Below, in pieces: positions 9,588-18,271 of a DNA stretch of 64,000 nt. The DNA comes from Leptospira harrisiae. GTDB lineage: Bacteria; Spirochaetota; Leptospiria; Leptospirales; Leptospiraceae. The notes under the pieces are model-generated. The model did no database searches and was not told the origin of the DNA. It worked only from the letters and a program-made list of their open reading frames with translations. How positions within the stretch are numbered: the stretch's first letter is position 1; each line of letters begins with the position of its first letter. A program made the position numbers and the translations under genes. The stretch spans positions 1 through 64,000 of the forward strand of contig NZ_NPDX01000007.1 of assembly GCF_002811945.1 (NCBI RefSeq), in the 5' to 3' direction.

Positions 9588-9986
9588 CTAAGATTGGAGG
9601 TGGGCCAAAGATTCCAAAAGTTTTTCTTTCGTAAATGGTTTGAAGATATACCCAGAGATAATGGGAATTTTGGCAGCACGTTCTGTATCAGCTTCATCAA
9701 CAGAAGAACTGACGAGGAAGATAGTGATGGATTTGGGAAGTTTTGGCATTATTTTTCCAAAGGCATCTAAAAACTGCCAACCATCCATAAATGGCATATT
9801 GATATCCAGAAAGATGATGTCTGGAAGTTTGTCTTTGTTTTGAAATTCCGAATGAAAAAATTCGAGTGCATTCTCTGCGTCAGAAAATAATAAAACCTCT
9901 CCTTTGATTCCCGCATTGGATATGATCTTTTTTGTTGTGAACTGATAAATAGTATCATCATCTATGACGCAGATTTTGGGAGTCAT
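9588..9986 (-). CDS. Single-domain CheY-like response regulator
   Basis: 132 residues, a receiver domain only. The acidic cluster DDD (residues 9-11), the phosphoacceptor D61 (IIFLDINMP), the Ser cluster SSS at 93-95 and K116 (FKPF) are all present, so it should be phosphorylatable. It has no DNA-binding or enzymatic output and must act by binding a partner. Its start overlaps the stop of the upstream PAS kinase by four bases (ATGA), so the kinase is its likely phosphodonor. The enzyme and cyclase genes downstream on the same message are possible targets, but that is inference. Confidence 0.9.
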   Translation of the reverse strand: MTPKICVIDDDTIYQFTTKKIISNAGIKGEVLLFSDAENALEFFHSEFQNKDKLPDIIFLDINMPFMDGWQFLDAFGKIMPKLPKSITIFLVSSSVDEADTERAAKIPIISGYIFKPFTKEKLLESLAHLQS

Positions 9987-11488
9987 TCAACATCACTCCC
10001 TTCAGGAAAGTACAATAGAAAGGTGGCTCCTGCTCCTGGTTTGGAACGTACCTCAATCCTTCCTCCGACCGATTCCATTTTGTATTTGATTAAAAACAAT
10101 CCGAGTCCTTTCCCACTGATATGACGATGAAAAGTCTTTCTAAGCTGAAAAATTTGGTTCCCATAACGCTCTAAATCGATCCCCAACCCATTGTCAGAAA
10201 AAGAAATGGTGGTTTGGGAACCAATTTGAAAGGATTCGACAGAAATTCGTAGCTTTCGGTTTGGATCAGCGTAGCGGAGGGAATTACTAAGGAGGTGTAA
10301 AAAGATTGTCTCTAAAAAATCTTTTGAAAAATATACGGTGTTCGCACCAGAAAAATTTGCCTGAATTTCTGCTTGTTTGCTTTTGATTTCCCCGTCCATC
10401 AATTGGATTACTTTGGAAAATGATTCGTTTATGTTTACCGTTTCTGGTTGGTATTGATTTGTTTTTTGAATTTTTAACGAGGAGATAAGTTCTGAAAAAA
10501 CAGTTTCAATAGATTCTGTTACGTTTTCCAAATGGGATTCAATTTCTTTAATCTCTTTTAATTGGTTTGTTTCTTTCATCAAATCAAGTAAGCTTCTCAA
10601 GTTACTTACGGGTGCAAGTAAGTGATGTGAGATGATTTGGTTGTAAGCTTGTAGTTGTTTATTTTGAGTTAAAAATGAATTGGTTGTGGCACGTAACCTA
10701 TCATTATTTTCTTTAAGCAGAGTTTCGTTTTTTTTCCTTTCATTGATATCGATGATTTGTGCAAGATAATGGATGGGATGCCCTGAATCATCACGAAGTA
10801 CAGTTACAGTGAGGTAAGCCCAAACTTTTTTCCCTGATTTATGAATGTATTGTTTTTCGATGGAATAGTTATCAATAATTCCTTTTTGGACTTCGTCTCT
10901 AAACTTTAAATTTGTTTCAATTTCATCATCTGAACTGATTTCAGTAAAATGTTTTCCAATCACTTCGTAACTTTTGTAACCTAAAAATTGAGCAAAGGCT
11001 TCATTGGTTTCATCAATATAACCATGTCCACCTGTGAGGACTAACCCAATGGGAGAGTCATGGAAAAGCGTTTTGAACCTTCTTTCTGCGAGTGCTAAGT
11101 TTGCTTCGGTATCAATTTTTTCTGAAATGTCTCTGGAGGAAGTATGTAAATATTTTTTCCCAGTTAGTGGATGAACCGTTAAACGATTGTCAGATTGCAG
11201 CCAAATATAATGTCCATCTTTATGCAAAAAACGAAACGTAGTATGGATATTTTCTTCTCCACGGAGCAGTGGTTGGTGAAATCTTTCTTGGATGAGCCTT
11301 TTTTCATCCGGGTGAAAATAATCGTATGGATTTTTTCCGACAAGTTCTTCGGATTTGTATCCAATGATTTTTTCAGATGTGGGACTGACATAAATATAAG
11401 TTCCGTCCGGCTCATGCAAACACACCAACTCTCGGCTAATCGCTGTTAGTAGGTGAAGTATTTCGGAATCGGGAAGTCCCACAGACAA
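9983..11488 (-). CDS. PAS-PAS sensor histidine kinase
   Basis: 501 residues with no membrane segment, so cytoplasmic. There are two PAS domains (about residues 5-125 and 130-255), the first with YVSPTSEKIIGY and the second with an EAFAQFLGY core. A dimerisation helix carries the acceptor His in IISHHLLAPVSNL (His288). The HATPase domain has an N box (LLSNSLRYAD), G1 (DNGLGID) and G2 (GKGLGLFLI). All catalytic elements are intact. This His context is typical of kinases that pair with single-domain receivers, and one follows immediately with a four-base overlap. The sensed signal is unknown. Confidence 0.9.
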   Translation of the reverse strand: MSVGLPDSEILHLLTAISRELVCLHEPDGTYIYVSPTSEKIIGYKSEELVGKNPYDYFHPDEKRLIQERFHQPLLRGEENIHTTFRFLHKDGHYIWLQSDNRLTVHPLTGKKYLHTSSRDISEKIDTEANLALAERRFKTLFHDSPIGLVLTGGHGYIDETNEAFAQFLGYKSYEVIGKHFTEISSDDEIETNLKFRDEVQKGIIDNYSIEKQYIHKSGKKVWAYLTVTVLRDDSGHPIHYLAQIIDINERKKNETLLKENNDRLRATTNSFLTQNKQLQAYNQIISHHLLAPVSNLRSLLDLMKETNQLKEIKEIESHLENVTESIETVFSELISSLKIQKTNQYQPETVNINESFSKVIQLMDGEIKSKQAEIQANFSGANTVYFSKDFLETIFLHLLSNSLRYADPNRKLRISVESFQIGSQTTISFSDNGLGIDLERYGNQIFQLRKTFHRHISGKGLGLFLIKYKMESVGGRIEVRSKPGAGATFLLYFPEGSDVE

Positions 11489-11560
11489 ATTCTTCTCTGC
11501 TTCCTTCCAATTGTCTATCCGAAATGTAGCAAGTCCCTGAGATTTTATAAATTTTGTTTA

Positions 11561-11598
11561 GTTCGTTTTTTTTACAACCAATCCAAACAAAAACGAAC
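11561..11598. repeat. Inverted repeat GTTCGTTTTT / AAAAACGAAC in a divergent promoter region
   Basis: Ten-base arms (11561-11570 and 11589-11598) with an 18-base spacer lie in the 153-base region between the divergent kinase and ssb genes. The position suits an operator or an attenuating hairpin in the ssb leader. The arms are AT-rich, so chance is possible. Confidence 0.35.
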
Positions 11599-11641
11599 CT
11601 TCCTTATCGATGGCCATCAAAATTGATTAAAGGATACTCAA

Positions 11642-11995
11642 ATGAAAAATCTATCGTACATCATACTGGACGGAAATCTCACCGCTGATCCAGAGGAAAA
11701 AACAATAGCAGGAGGTAAGTCATTGGCCAATTTTACAGTGGCTGTCAATCATACTTCCAACCACCAAGAAGGTAAAGATAAGGAAGAAGTTTCTTTCTTC
11801 GAAGTGGAAGCTTGGGAAAAACTAGGGGAAAACTGTGTTGAATACCTAAAAAAAGGAAGTAAGGTCACAGTGATGGGAAATCTGAAACAAAACCGTTGGA
11901 AAACTTCGGATGGAGAAAACAAATCAAAATTTCGGGTCATTGCTTCGACTGTCCGCTTTGACAGTATGCGAAAAAAAGAGGAGAAGGTGGCTTAA
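11642..11995 (+). CDS. ssb: Single-stranded DNA-binding protein, short form
   Basis: 117 residues containing one OB fold with SSB signatures: ILDGNLTADPE at the N-terminus, ANFTVAV, FFEVEAWEKLGENC, and LKKGSKVTVMGNLKQNRW. It binds single-stranded DNA in replication and repair, normally as a tetramer. It stops at KKEEKVA, without the glycine-rich linker and acidic DDIPF-like tip through which many SSBs recruit partner proteins. It is monocistronic: divergent from the kinase and closed by a strong hairpin terminator nine bases after the stop. Confidence 0.9.
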   Translation: MKNLSYIILDGNLTADPEEKTIAGGKSLANFTVAVNHTSNHQEGKDKEEVSFFEVEAWEKLGENCVEYLKKGSKVTVMGNLKQNRWKTSDGENKSKFRVIASTVRFDSMRKKEEKVA

Positions 11996-12003
11996 GGAAT
12001 ATA

Positions 12004-12040
12004 TAACGGGTGATAGGAAACGCTTCACCCGTTATTTTTT
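12004..12040 (+). terminator. Rho-independent terminator of ssb
   Basis: A perfect ten-base stem TAACGGGTGA / TCACCCGTTA (12004-12013 and 12025-12034) has an 11-base loop and is followed by TTTTTT. It sits just after the ssb stop and abuts the stop of the convergent lipoprotein gene. On the minus strand no T run follows, so it works mainly for ssb. Confidence 0.9.
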
Positions 12041-12041
12041 G

Positions 12042-13112
12042 TTAGGGGGTTGGGATGGTTCTTTTTTTGTGTTTTGAATGAGTGGGTGAATCAAAGATAG
12101 AGTGTGAATCGTTATCTGATTTAGAATTTTCATTAGAATCATCTGTTTGTTTTTTTTCTTCATTTCGATCATCTAGTGACGATTGTTTTCCGTTTTTGTT
12201 TATGGAAACAATTCGGAAATATCTTGGCGAAGATACTAAGTTCCATTCTCTGAAATAAAATTTTGTAAAACCATGTTTGGGACCAAAAACTCCATTGGTG
12301 GAATCAATTTTGGATTTTATATTTGTTTTAAACTCTGCTTGTTCTACAGGCGTTAGGTTTGGAAATTGTGCTACTTCTCCTTCTACGTAACGGTTTCTTA
12401 AAATATCTAATTCCCTGCGATTTCGCAATGTTACGTCTTCAAAAAATTTTTGTTTGGCACCGTTACAATTTCCAAAATAGGATTCACAGTTCGGTTCTAA
12501 GTGAGGATTGACAAAGGTAAGTTCTAGGTAGATGCTGATGTATTCGCCTGGATTCGGCACTTTTCCATCGATTATTTCCAAAACTTGAGGAACTGTGTCT
12601 CGGTCCGTGTATTGTCTTTCGATAGCTTCTCTTGAGATTTTTGTTTCGGGAGTTGTACTGTTTACTTTAACCGGTTTTTTCGATTCTCCCACAATGACTT
12701 TATTTCGCATTACTTCTGTTTTTGTTTCTAAAATTTCGTATGCTTGAAAGTTAACTGGCTGTTTGGCGATCACTTCACCCTTTTGGTTTAAAGCAATGAT
12801 ATGATGTTCTAAAATTGTACCGGCAATGATTTCTTCAATGATACTAATCCCAGCATCTTCAAAAAACAAATCCAATTGAATAAAAGGAATTTTGTTTTCA
12901 GAATATTCTACACTAACTCCAGGCTCTTGGGTCAAAGGCTTTTTTCCATCTTTGGATTCTGAATGGACTGCTTCTGATTTAGTAATCATCTTAATTCGGT
13001 TCAGATTGATTTGTTCCGAATGGGTGGGAAAAGTTGGGGTAATGACCTGTTGCGGAGTTTCGCATCCCATTGTTAGGAGTAAAAGAAAGGATAAGAAAAA
13101 CAGTCGGTTCAT
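12042..13112 (-). CDS. Putative lipoprotein of unknown function
   Basis: 356 residues. The signal peptide ends in LLTMGC, with lipidation at Cys17. The mature part has no family I recognise. It contains a segment with predicted beta structure, a Cys pair (LEPNCESYFGNCNG), and a Ser/Asp/Lys/His-rich low-complexity tail of about 50 residues (from about residue 305) that looks disordered. It is on the same strand as, and 53 bases downstream of, the DUF3332 gene, so the two may be cotranscribed. Envelope location is the only supported inference. Confidence 0.72.
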   Translation of the reverse strand: MNRLFFLSFLLLLTMGCETPQQVITPTFPTHSEQINLNRIKMITKSEAVHSESKDGKKPLTQEPGVSVEYSENKIPFIQLDLFFEDAGISIIEEIIAGTILEHHIIALNQKGEVIAKQPVNFQAYEILETKTEVMRNKVIVGESKKPVKVNSTTPETKISREAIERQYTDRDTVPQVLEIIDGKVPNPGEYISIYLELTFVNPHLEPNCESYFGNCNGAKQKFFEDVTLRNRRELDILRNRYVEGEVAQFPNLTPVEQAEFKTNIKSKIDSTNGVFGPKHGFTKFYFREWNLVSSPRYFRIVSINKNGKQSSLDDRNEEKKQTDDSNENSKSDNDSHSIFDSPTHSKHKKRTIPTP

Positions 13113-13165
13113 ATACTAATAGTATCGGACAAAGATTGCCCCTAAAATTAGGGGCAATGCGGAAG

Positions 13166-13672
13166 TTAGATGAGTTTTACGCCAGCTGGAGGTAGGATTG
13201 GTCCACTGGTTTGTAGGATTTCTACATACTTTCCATTGATCAAACGGAATGCTTTTTCTGGTTTTTCTTTTAGGAAATAGACAGCCTCAGTTCCTTTTTG
13301 TGTAGGAGCTTCCATTTTCAAGACTTTACCCCATTCAGTGTAAGTAAGAGTAATGGTTTGTCCATCTTGGGAGTATTCTTTTACAAGTTTTCCATCAAAG
13401 TCGTACTCTGCCATAGCAATTGGGTTTTTATCAGTCCAGAACTCAATTAAATTGAAAACAACGATGTCTAAAAAACTTCCAATTCCGTATGCGAAATAAA
13501 GTGGGAAGATCATTAAAAGGGAACGAAAGAAACCAGCAACTTTTCCACTTCCAATTTGAATGTTTCCATTAAAAGAATAAACTGCCTTTACTGCTCCAAA
13601 TTTTCCAAAACAATTCGACAATAAACCGAAGGACAAAAGTCCAACGAGGGCTGCTTTTAATATTTTTTTCAT
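13166..13672 (-). CDS. DUF3332 family small membrane/exported protein
   Basis: 168 residues. It has an N-terminal signal or membrane segment with SNCFG (Cys21) and a second hydrophobic segment (about residues 48-78). The NCFGKFG motif and the following SFNG-NIQIGSGKVAGFFRSL match the DUF3332 family, of unknown function. Members are small envelope proteins whose C-terminal half is a beta-rich soluble part (here the TITLTYTEWGKVLKM region). The first gene of a possible two-gene unit with the lipoprotein downstream. Confidence 0.75.
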   Translation of the reverse strand: MKKILKAALVGLLSFGLLSNCFGKFGAVKAVYSFNGNIQIGSGKVAGFFRSLLMIFPLYFAYGIGSFLDIVVFNLIEFWTDKNPIAMAEYDFDGKLVKEYSQDGQTITLTYTEWGKVLKMEAPTQKGTEAVYFLKEKPEKAFRLINGKYVEILQTSGPILPPAGVKLI

Positions 13673-13799
13673 TTTTACCTCTTCGTTTTAGTTTAAAAAC
13701 TAGAGCTATATCATAGGCGATTCTTCAAGCCTCTGCAAGCCGAAATGATTGACAGACATATTTTTTCAAAGAGCTTGGTCTGAATAGAAGGCACCCCCA

Positions 13800-15260
13800 T
13801 TGATCTTTTCCGATTTTGAATATTTTGTCTTCTTTCTCTTCGTTTTTTTTACGGTTTGGTACGTATTCCCCACAATTTTTTCGAATCAATCTAGAGAAAC
13901 CAGGATCTTGCATGTATTCCTACTGATTAGTAGTTATTTCTTTTACATGTCTTGGGACTATCGTTTTGGTGCTCTCATTTTACTTTCCACTGCCATAGAT
14001 TATTATGTTGGCTTAAGGCTCGCATCCGAATCTCGAGAAAAAGTAAGATACTACCTTTTACTTTTTAGTTTGATCACAAACTTAGTTTTTATTTTAGGAT
14101 TTTTTAAATATTACAATTTCGTAGTGACTTCGATCAACTCAGTCACCAATCCTATGTTTGGTGCTGAGGTTTTACCTGTTTTAAAAATAATTTTACCCGC
14201 AGGAATTTCCTTTTTTACCTTTCAATCTTTGTCCTATACCATTGATGTTTATAGAAAAGAAATTCCTGCGGAAAAAGATTTCATTCGGTTTGCATTGTTC
14301 GTGAGTTTTTTCCCACAACTGGTAGCAGGACCCATTGTGACGGCAAGAACCTTTATGCCACAATTGTATTCACCAAAAAAATTGGAGGACATTGAGTTCC
14401 GGGTGGCCATCCGTTTTTTTATGTTGGGTTATTTTAAAAAAGCCGTCCTTTCCGATATGGTCGCCCCAACCATTGATGTCATTTATGCAGATCCGGCCGG
14501 ACATCACGCCTATGCATTGTTAATTGCTGCAGCTCTTGGTGGAATTCAAGTGTATTTAGATTTTAGTGGGTATTCTGATATGGCCATCGGAAGCGCCATG
14601 TTACTCGGTTATAAACTTCCTACGAACTTTAATTTACCTTTCCTTGCTACTTCTGTATCTGGATTTTGGCGTCGATGGCATATGACCTTAAATTCCTGGT
14701 TACGAGATTATATTTATATTCCCATGGGAGGAAGTCGAGTAACTTCCGTAAGACGAAAATTCAATCTTTGGTTTACAATGTTTGTAAGCGGGGTTTGGCA
14801 CGGAGCCCAATGGACATTTGTATTTTGGGGTTCTCTCAACGGTGTTTTTTATGTTTTGGAAGAAGTATGGAAGGAATGGTTTCCGGACAAAAAGAACGAT
14901 TTGGAAACCAAACATTGGTACAATGTTCCTGTTTGGCTCTTTCAGAATATTCTCAATAGCTCCATATTTTTTTTGGGTGCTGTTTTCTTTCGTTCTCTTA
15001 CCTGGGAAAATGCTTGGATTCACATCCGAGGGATTTTTACATTCCAAGCGGGACAGATTCGACCTTATATGTGGAAGGACTTCCTTTGGATCATCATCTT
15101 TTTGTATTTAGGCCATCTCATTGGGTATTTTATCTTCGAAAAGGGAAAAGGCAAAAAAATCCCTGCCAGTTTAGAGTTTGCCCTGTATCCGGTTCTTTTC
15201 CTTGTCTTAAATTTAGCTACACCAGAAAATTCCGTTCCGTTCATTTACTTTCAGTTCTAA
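13800..15260 (+). CDS. MBOAT-family O-acyltransferase (AlgI-like)
   Basis: 486 residues with roughly ten membrane segments. A TTG start is used at 13800 (GAAGG about eight bases upstream); no suitable ATG exists nearby. AlgI-type motifs are present: FWRRWHMTLNSWLRDYIYIP and, further on, VSGVWHGAQWTFVFWG. The His of that second motif is the conserved MBOAT catalytic His. Such proteins move acyl groups across the inner membrane to modify an extracellular polymer, usually by O-acetylation. No AlgJ/AlgX-like partner is adjacent, so the acceptor is unknown. The neighbouring PilZ gene suggests a link to c-di-GMP-controlled surface polymers, which is only contextual. Confidence 0.87.
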   Translation: MIFSDFEYFVFFLFVFFTVWYVFPTIFSNQSRETRILHVFLLISSYFFYMSWDYRFGALILLSTAIDYYVGLRLASESREKVRYYLLLFSLITNLVFILGFFKYYNFVVTSINSVTNPMFGAEVLPVLKIILPAGISFFTFQSLSYTIDVYRKEIPAEKDFIRFALFVSFFPQLVAGPIVTARTFMPQLYSPKKLEDIEFRVAIRFFMLGYFKKAVLSDMVAPTIDVIYADPAGHHAYALLIAAALGGIQVYLDFSGYSDMAIGSAMLLGYKLPTNFNLPFLATSVSGFWRRWHMTLNSWLRDYIYIPMGGSRVTSVRRKFNLWFTMFVSGVWHGAQWTFVFWGSLNGVFYVLEEVWKEWFPDKKNDLETKHWYNVPVWLFQNILNSSIFFLGAVFFRSLTWENAWIHIRGIFTFQAGQIRPYMWKDFLWIIIFLYLGHLIGYFIFEKGKGKKIPASLEFALYPVLFLVLNLATPENSVPFIYFQF

Positions 15261-15307
15261 TTTGCTTTTTTCGTTTCCAATAATAGGAATCCTTGTAGCT
15301 TGTTGCT

Positions 15308-15655
15308 ATGGAAAGTGAGCGAAGGCTTCCAAGAATATCCCCAGGAGACTTTTCTGAGTTTGAGGTCCAATTGGATTTAGAAGGAATCACACTTTTCGGA
15401 AAGTTAGGGAATATTTCAGAAGAAGGTCTTTGTTTTTTGGGTGAGGATGACTTACTCAGTGATGAAATTGAGTCCCAGGTTTTGGGTAGTATTGTTTGGG
15501 CAAAAGGCACCAAACGTATGTTTTTTGAAGGAACGGTCATGTGGACCCAAACTTCAAAAATCAAAAATGTAGTTTATTATATCGCAGGAATCCAGTTTTT
15601 AGAAAGACTCAATCTTACGGATTCTATGCTTGCGCGTAGTTTGGAGATCAAATGA
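15308..15655 (+). CDS. PilZ domain protein
   Basis: 115 residues, essentially one PilZ beta-barrel. The c-di-GMP binding elements are recognisable: an Arg-rich N-terminal motif (ERRLPR) and a GNISEEGLCF motif in place of the usual D-x-S-x-x-G. It probably binds c-di-GMP and regulates a partner. It lies 47 bases after the MBOAT gene and overlaps the next gene by four bases, so it belongs to the same plus-strand run. Confidence 0.75.
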   Translation: MESERRLPRISPGDFSEFEVQLDLEGITLFGKLGNISEEGLCFLGEDDLLSDEIESQVLGSIVWAKGTKRMFFEGTVMWTQTSKIKNVVYYIAGIQFLERLNLTDSMLARSLEIK

Positions 15656-16344
15656 AAATTTTACTTCTTGGTGGTACCGGCCTTATCGGTAAACAAGTGT
15701 TACTCTCTCTTGTTTTTTATCCTCAAATCAAAAAGGTAATTGTTTGGGCAAGGAACTCTCAATCAGCTTCCAATCCGAATGTTCCTATTGAGGTAACCAA
15801 AGTTAGCTGGGAAGATTTCCATTCAGGGAAAATTTCGATTCCGGATGGATTGGATGCTGTGTTTTGTTGTCTTGGAACTACCATTGGCAAAGCAGGAAGT
15901 CAGGAAAAATTCAAAGAAATTGATTACGAATATCCACTCCTTGCAGCCAAACAAGCCAAAGAAAAAAACGTTCCCGGATTTTATATCATCACTGCTATGG
16001 GATCGGATGCCAGTTCTACTATTTTTTATAACCGAGTCAAAGGCGAAATTGAAACTGAACTTCGTAAGTTACAATTTCCTTTTTTGGGAATATTTAGGCC
16101 TTCCCTTCTCATTGGAGAAAGAGAGGAAGTTCGGATTGGAGAAAAAGTAGGGGAGTTTCTTGGAAACATCATTCCTTTTGGACTTCTGGGCTTAAAAAAA
16201 TTCAAACCCATCCCTGGCGAATATGTTGCCAAATCCATGATACATTCTTTGTTACACGATAAACCTGAGAAGGGTGCACCTCCTCAAGTAAAAGTATATG
16301 AAAACGATGTCCTTTGGGAGATCGGTAAGGACCATTCTTTTTGA
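15652..16344 (+). CDS. NAD(P)-binding Rossmann protein (HTATIP2/YbjT-like)
   Basis: 230 residues. A GGTGLIG dinucleotide-binding motif is at residues 8-14, and the protein has the atypical short-chain dehydrogenase plan, with FYNRVKGEIE providing a Tyr-x-x-x-Lys-like pair. The best family match by eye is the HTATIP2/YbjT group of NAD(P)H-binding proteins, whose substrates are mostly unknown. Four-base overlaps on both sides tie it to the PilZ and acyltransferase genes. Confidence 0.8.
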   Translation: MKILLLGGTGLIGKQVLLSLVFYPQIKKVIVWARNSQSASNPNVPIEVTKVSWEDFHSGKISIPDGLDAVFCCLGTTIGKAGSQEKFKEIDYEYPLLAAKQAKEKNVPGFYIITAMGSDASSTIFYNRVKGEIETELRKLQFPFLGIFRPSLLIGEREEVRIGEKVGEFLGNIIPFGLLGLKKFKPIPGEYVAKSMIHSLLHDKPEKGAPPQVKVYENDVLWEIGKDHSF

Positions 16345-17078
16345 TTCCAGACAACAAACAAAAACCGTATTCCAAAACCAAATACATCATCCTCAGTTGG
16401 GTGGTTCACTTCATTGTCAGAGTTTGGTATTTATTCATTCGAAACCAAAAGTTCATCATTCCTGAAGAAAGTGCTAAGGTGATTGAAAAAGGTTCTGGGT
16501 ACATCATTGCCGTTTTTCACGAAACCACACTTTCTTTATACCGGCATGCGACCCAATATTTAAAACGAAAGAAAAAAGCCGATATGGTCGCTCTTGTTTC
16601 ACAATCCAAAGATGGAGAGATCATCCACCAAACCTTTGCTCGGTCAGGACTTCGTTCGGTTCGGGGTTCATCCACACGTGGGGGAACAGGTGCCTTTCGT
16701 AATATCTTAAAAGAAATGAAACAAGGTGCAGTTCCTATTTTTACTGTCGATGGTCCGAAAGGCCCAAGGCGAGAAGTGAAACCTGGAGTCATTGTGACGG
16801 CTTCTCTCACGGGATTTCCCATCCTATATTTGCACTCTTGTTATGACCGGGCTTATACTTTCAAAAGTTGGGATAGGCATTTTTTCCCAAAATTTGGTGC
16901 GAGATTATTTATCCAATATGGGGAACCGTTTTTTGTTCCCAAGGGTCTTTCGGAGAGCCAAATGGATGAATATGCCAAAAAATTGGAAATAGCTATGGGA
17001 AAAAATGCGGAAATCTTGGAATCTTATGTGCGTGGACTCTTCCCGTACAATTCTATTGACGTACCGCCTAAACTCTAA
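16341..17078 (+). CDS. DUF374 lysophospholipid acyltransferase-like protein
   Basis: 245 residues. A TTG start at 16341 overlaps the previous stop (TTGA). One N-terminal membrane segment precedes an acyltransferase fold with FHETTLSLYRH as the probable His-containing catalytic block and TVDGPKGPRREVKPG as the classical DUF374 signature. Members sit on the inner membrane and are related to lipid A and glycerolipid acyltransferases; some attach acyl chains to lipopolysaccharide or Kdo-lipid A. The true acceptor cannot be told from sequence. Confidence 0.82.
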   Translation: MIPDNKQKPYSKTKYIILSWVVHFIVRVWYLFIRNQKFIIPEESAKVIEKGSGYIIAVFHETTLSLYRHATQYLKRKKKADMVALVSQSKDGEIIHQTFARSGLRSVRGSSTRGGTGAFRNILKEMKQGAVPIFTVDGPKGPRREVKPGVIVTASLTGFPILYLHSCYDRAYTFKSWDRHFFPKFGARLFIQYGEPFFVPKGLSESQMDEYAKKLEIAMGKNAEILESYVRGLFPYNSIDVPPKL

Positions 17079-17102
17079 ATTTTAACCAAGTAAGGTAAAA
17101 AA

Positions 17103-18269
17103 ATGTCATCTCTCAAAAACTATATCTTCACTTCCGAGTCCGTATCTGAAGGACACCCAGACAAAGTCTGCGACCAAATTTCTGATGCCATTCTCGATGC
17201 GTATTTAGCCCAAGACCCAAAATCCCGTGTTGCTTGTGAAACTCTTGTGACTACCAATCTCGTAGTCATTGCTGGTGAGATTACCAGTAAAGGAAAAGTG
17301 GACACACAAGAAGTGGCTCGTGATGTGATCCGTAAAATCGGTTATAACGATATCAATATGTATTTTGATGCAGACTTTGCTGTTGTTGCTTCCCACGTTC
17401 ACGCACAGTCTCCCGATATTGCCCAAGGGGTAAACGAAGGAGAGGGGCTTCATACAGAACAAGGTGCTGGTGACCAAGGTCTTATGTTTGGTTTTGCCAT
17501 TGCAGAAACTCCAGAGCTTATGCCTGCTCCGCTTTATTACTCACACAAACTTTTGGAACATTTGTCGGACCTTCGTCACACTGGAAAAATTGACTGGTTA
17601 CGTCCTGATGCAAAATCACAAGTCACCATCCAATACGAAGATGGAAAACCAAAACGTGTTGATACAGTTGTAATCTCAACACAACACAAACCAGGTGTGA
17701 CTCATAAACAAATCGAAGAAGCAGTCATTGAAGAATGTATCAAAAAAATGATACCAAAAGAACTTTTGACTAACACTCGTTATTTTATTAATCCTACTGG
17801 TAAATTTGAAATTGGTGGGCCACATGGTGATACAGGTCTTACTGGACGTAAGATCATTGTAGATACTTACGGTGGAATGGGTCGCCATGGTGGTGGAGCT
17901 TTCTCTGGAAAAGATCCATCGAAAGTAGACCGCTCAGCAGCATATATCGGCCGTTATATTGCGAAAAACGTTGTGGCTGCTGGCCTTGCTCATAAATGTG
18001 AAGTGCAACTTGCTTATGCAATTGGTGTTGCTGAACCAGTATCTGTTCTAGTTGATACATTCGGAACAGGAACCATTTCTGATGAAGAAATTGCAAAACG
18101 AGTTTTAGCAAATTTCAAACTCACACCAAAAGGAATCGTAGATGGTTTGGATCTTCTTGGAAAAGGAAGAAAATACCAAGAAACTGCGGCTTATGGTCAC
18201 TTTGGTAGAACAGGTAATACATTTACTTGGGAAAAAACTGATAAAGCAGAAGCTTTAAAAAAAGGATAA
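17103..18269 (+). CDS. metK: S-adenosylmethionine synthase
   Basis: 388 residues, a normal length. It makes S-adenosylmethionine from methionine and ATP in the cytoplasm. Signatures seen include [17 protein letters not shown] at the N-terminus, [10 protein letters not shown], and [19 protein letters not shown]. It lies 24 bases after the acyltransferase, leaving no room for a SAM riboswitch in its own leader. It is followed two bases later by the transketolase subunit gene. With mtnC at 27750 it covers two steps of methionine cycling within this window. Confidence 0.97.
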   Translation: MSSLKNYIFTSESVSEGHPDKVCDQISDAILDAYLAQDPKSRVACETLVTTNLVVIAGEITSKGKVDTQEVARDVIRKIGYNDINMYFDADFAVVASHVHAQSPDIAQGVNEGEGLHTEQGAGDQGLMFGFAIAETPELMPAPLYYSHKLLEHLSDLRHTGKIDWLRPDAKSQVTIQYEDGKPKRVDTVVISTQHKPGVTHKQIEEAVIEECIKKMIPKELLTNTRYFINPTGKFEIGGPHGDTGLTGRKIIVDTYGGMGRHGGGAFSGKDPSKVDRSAAYIGRYIAKNVVAAGLAHKCEVQLAYAIGVAEPVSVLVDTFGTGTISDEEIAKRVLANFKLTPKGIVDGLDLLGKGRKYQETAAYGHFGRTGNTFTWEKTDKAEALKKG

Positions 18270-18271
18270 GT

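Noticed and set aside
17079..17102. Possible SAM riboswitch before metK
   Set aside because: Only 24 bases separate it from the previous gene, too few for any known SAM riboswitch.
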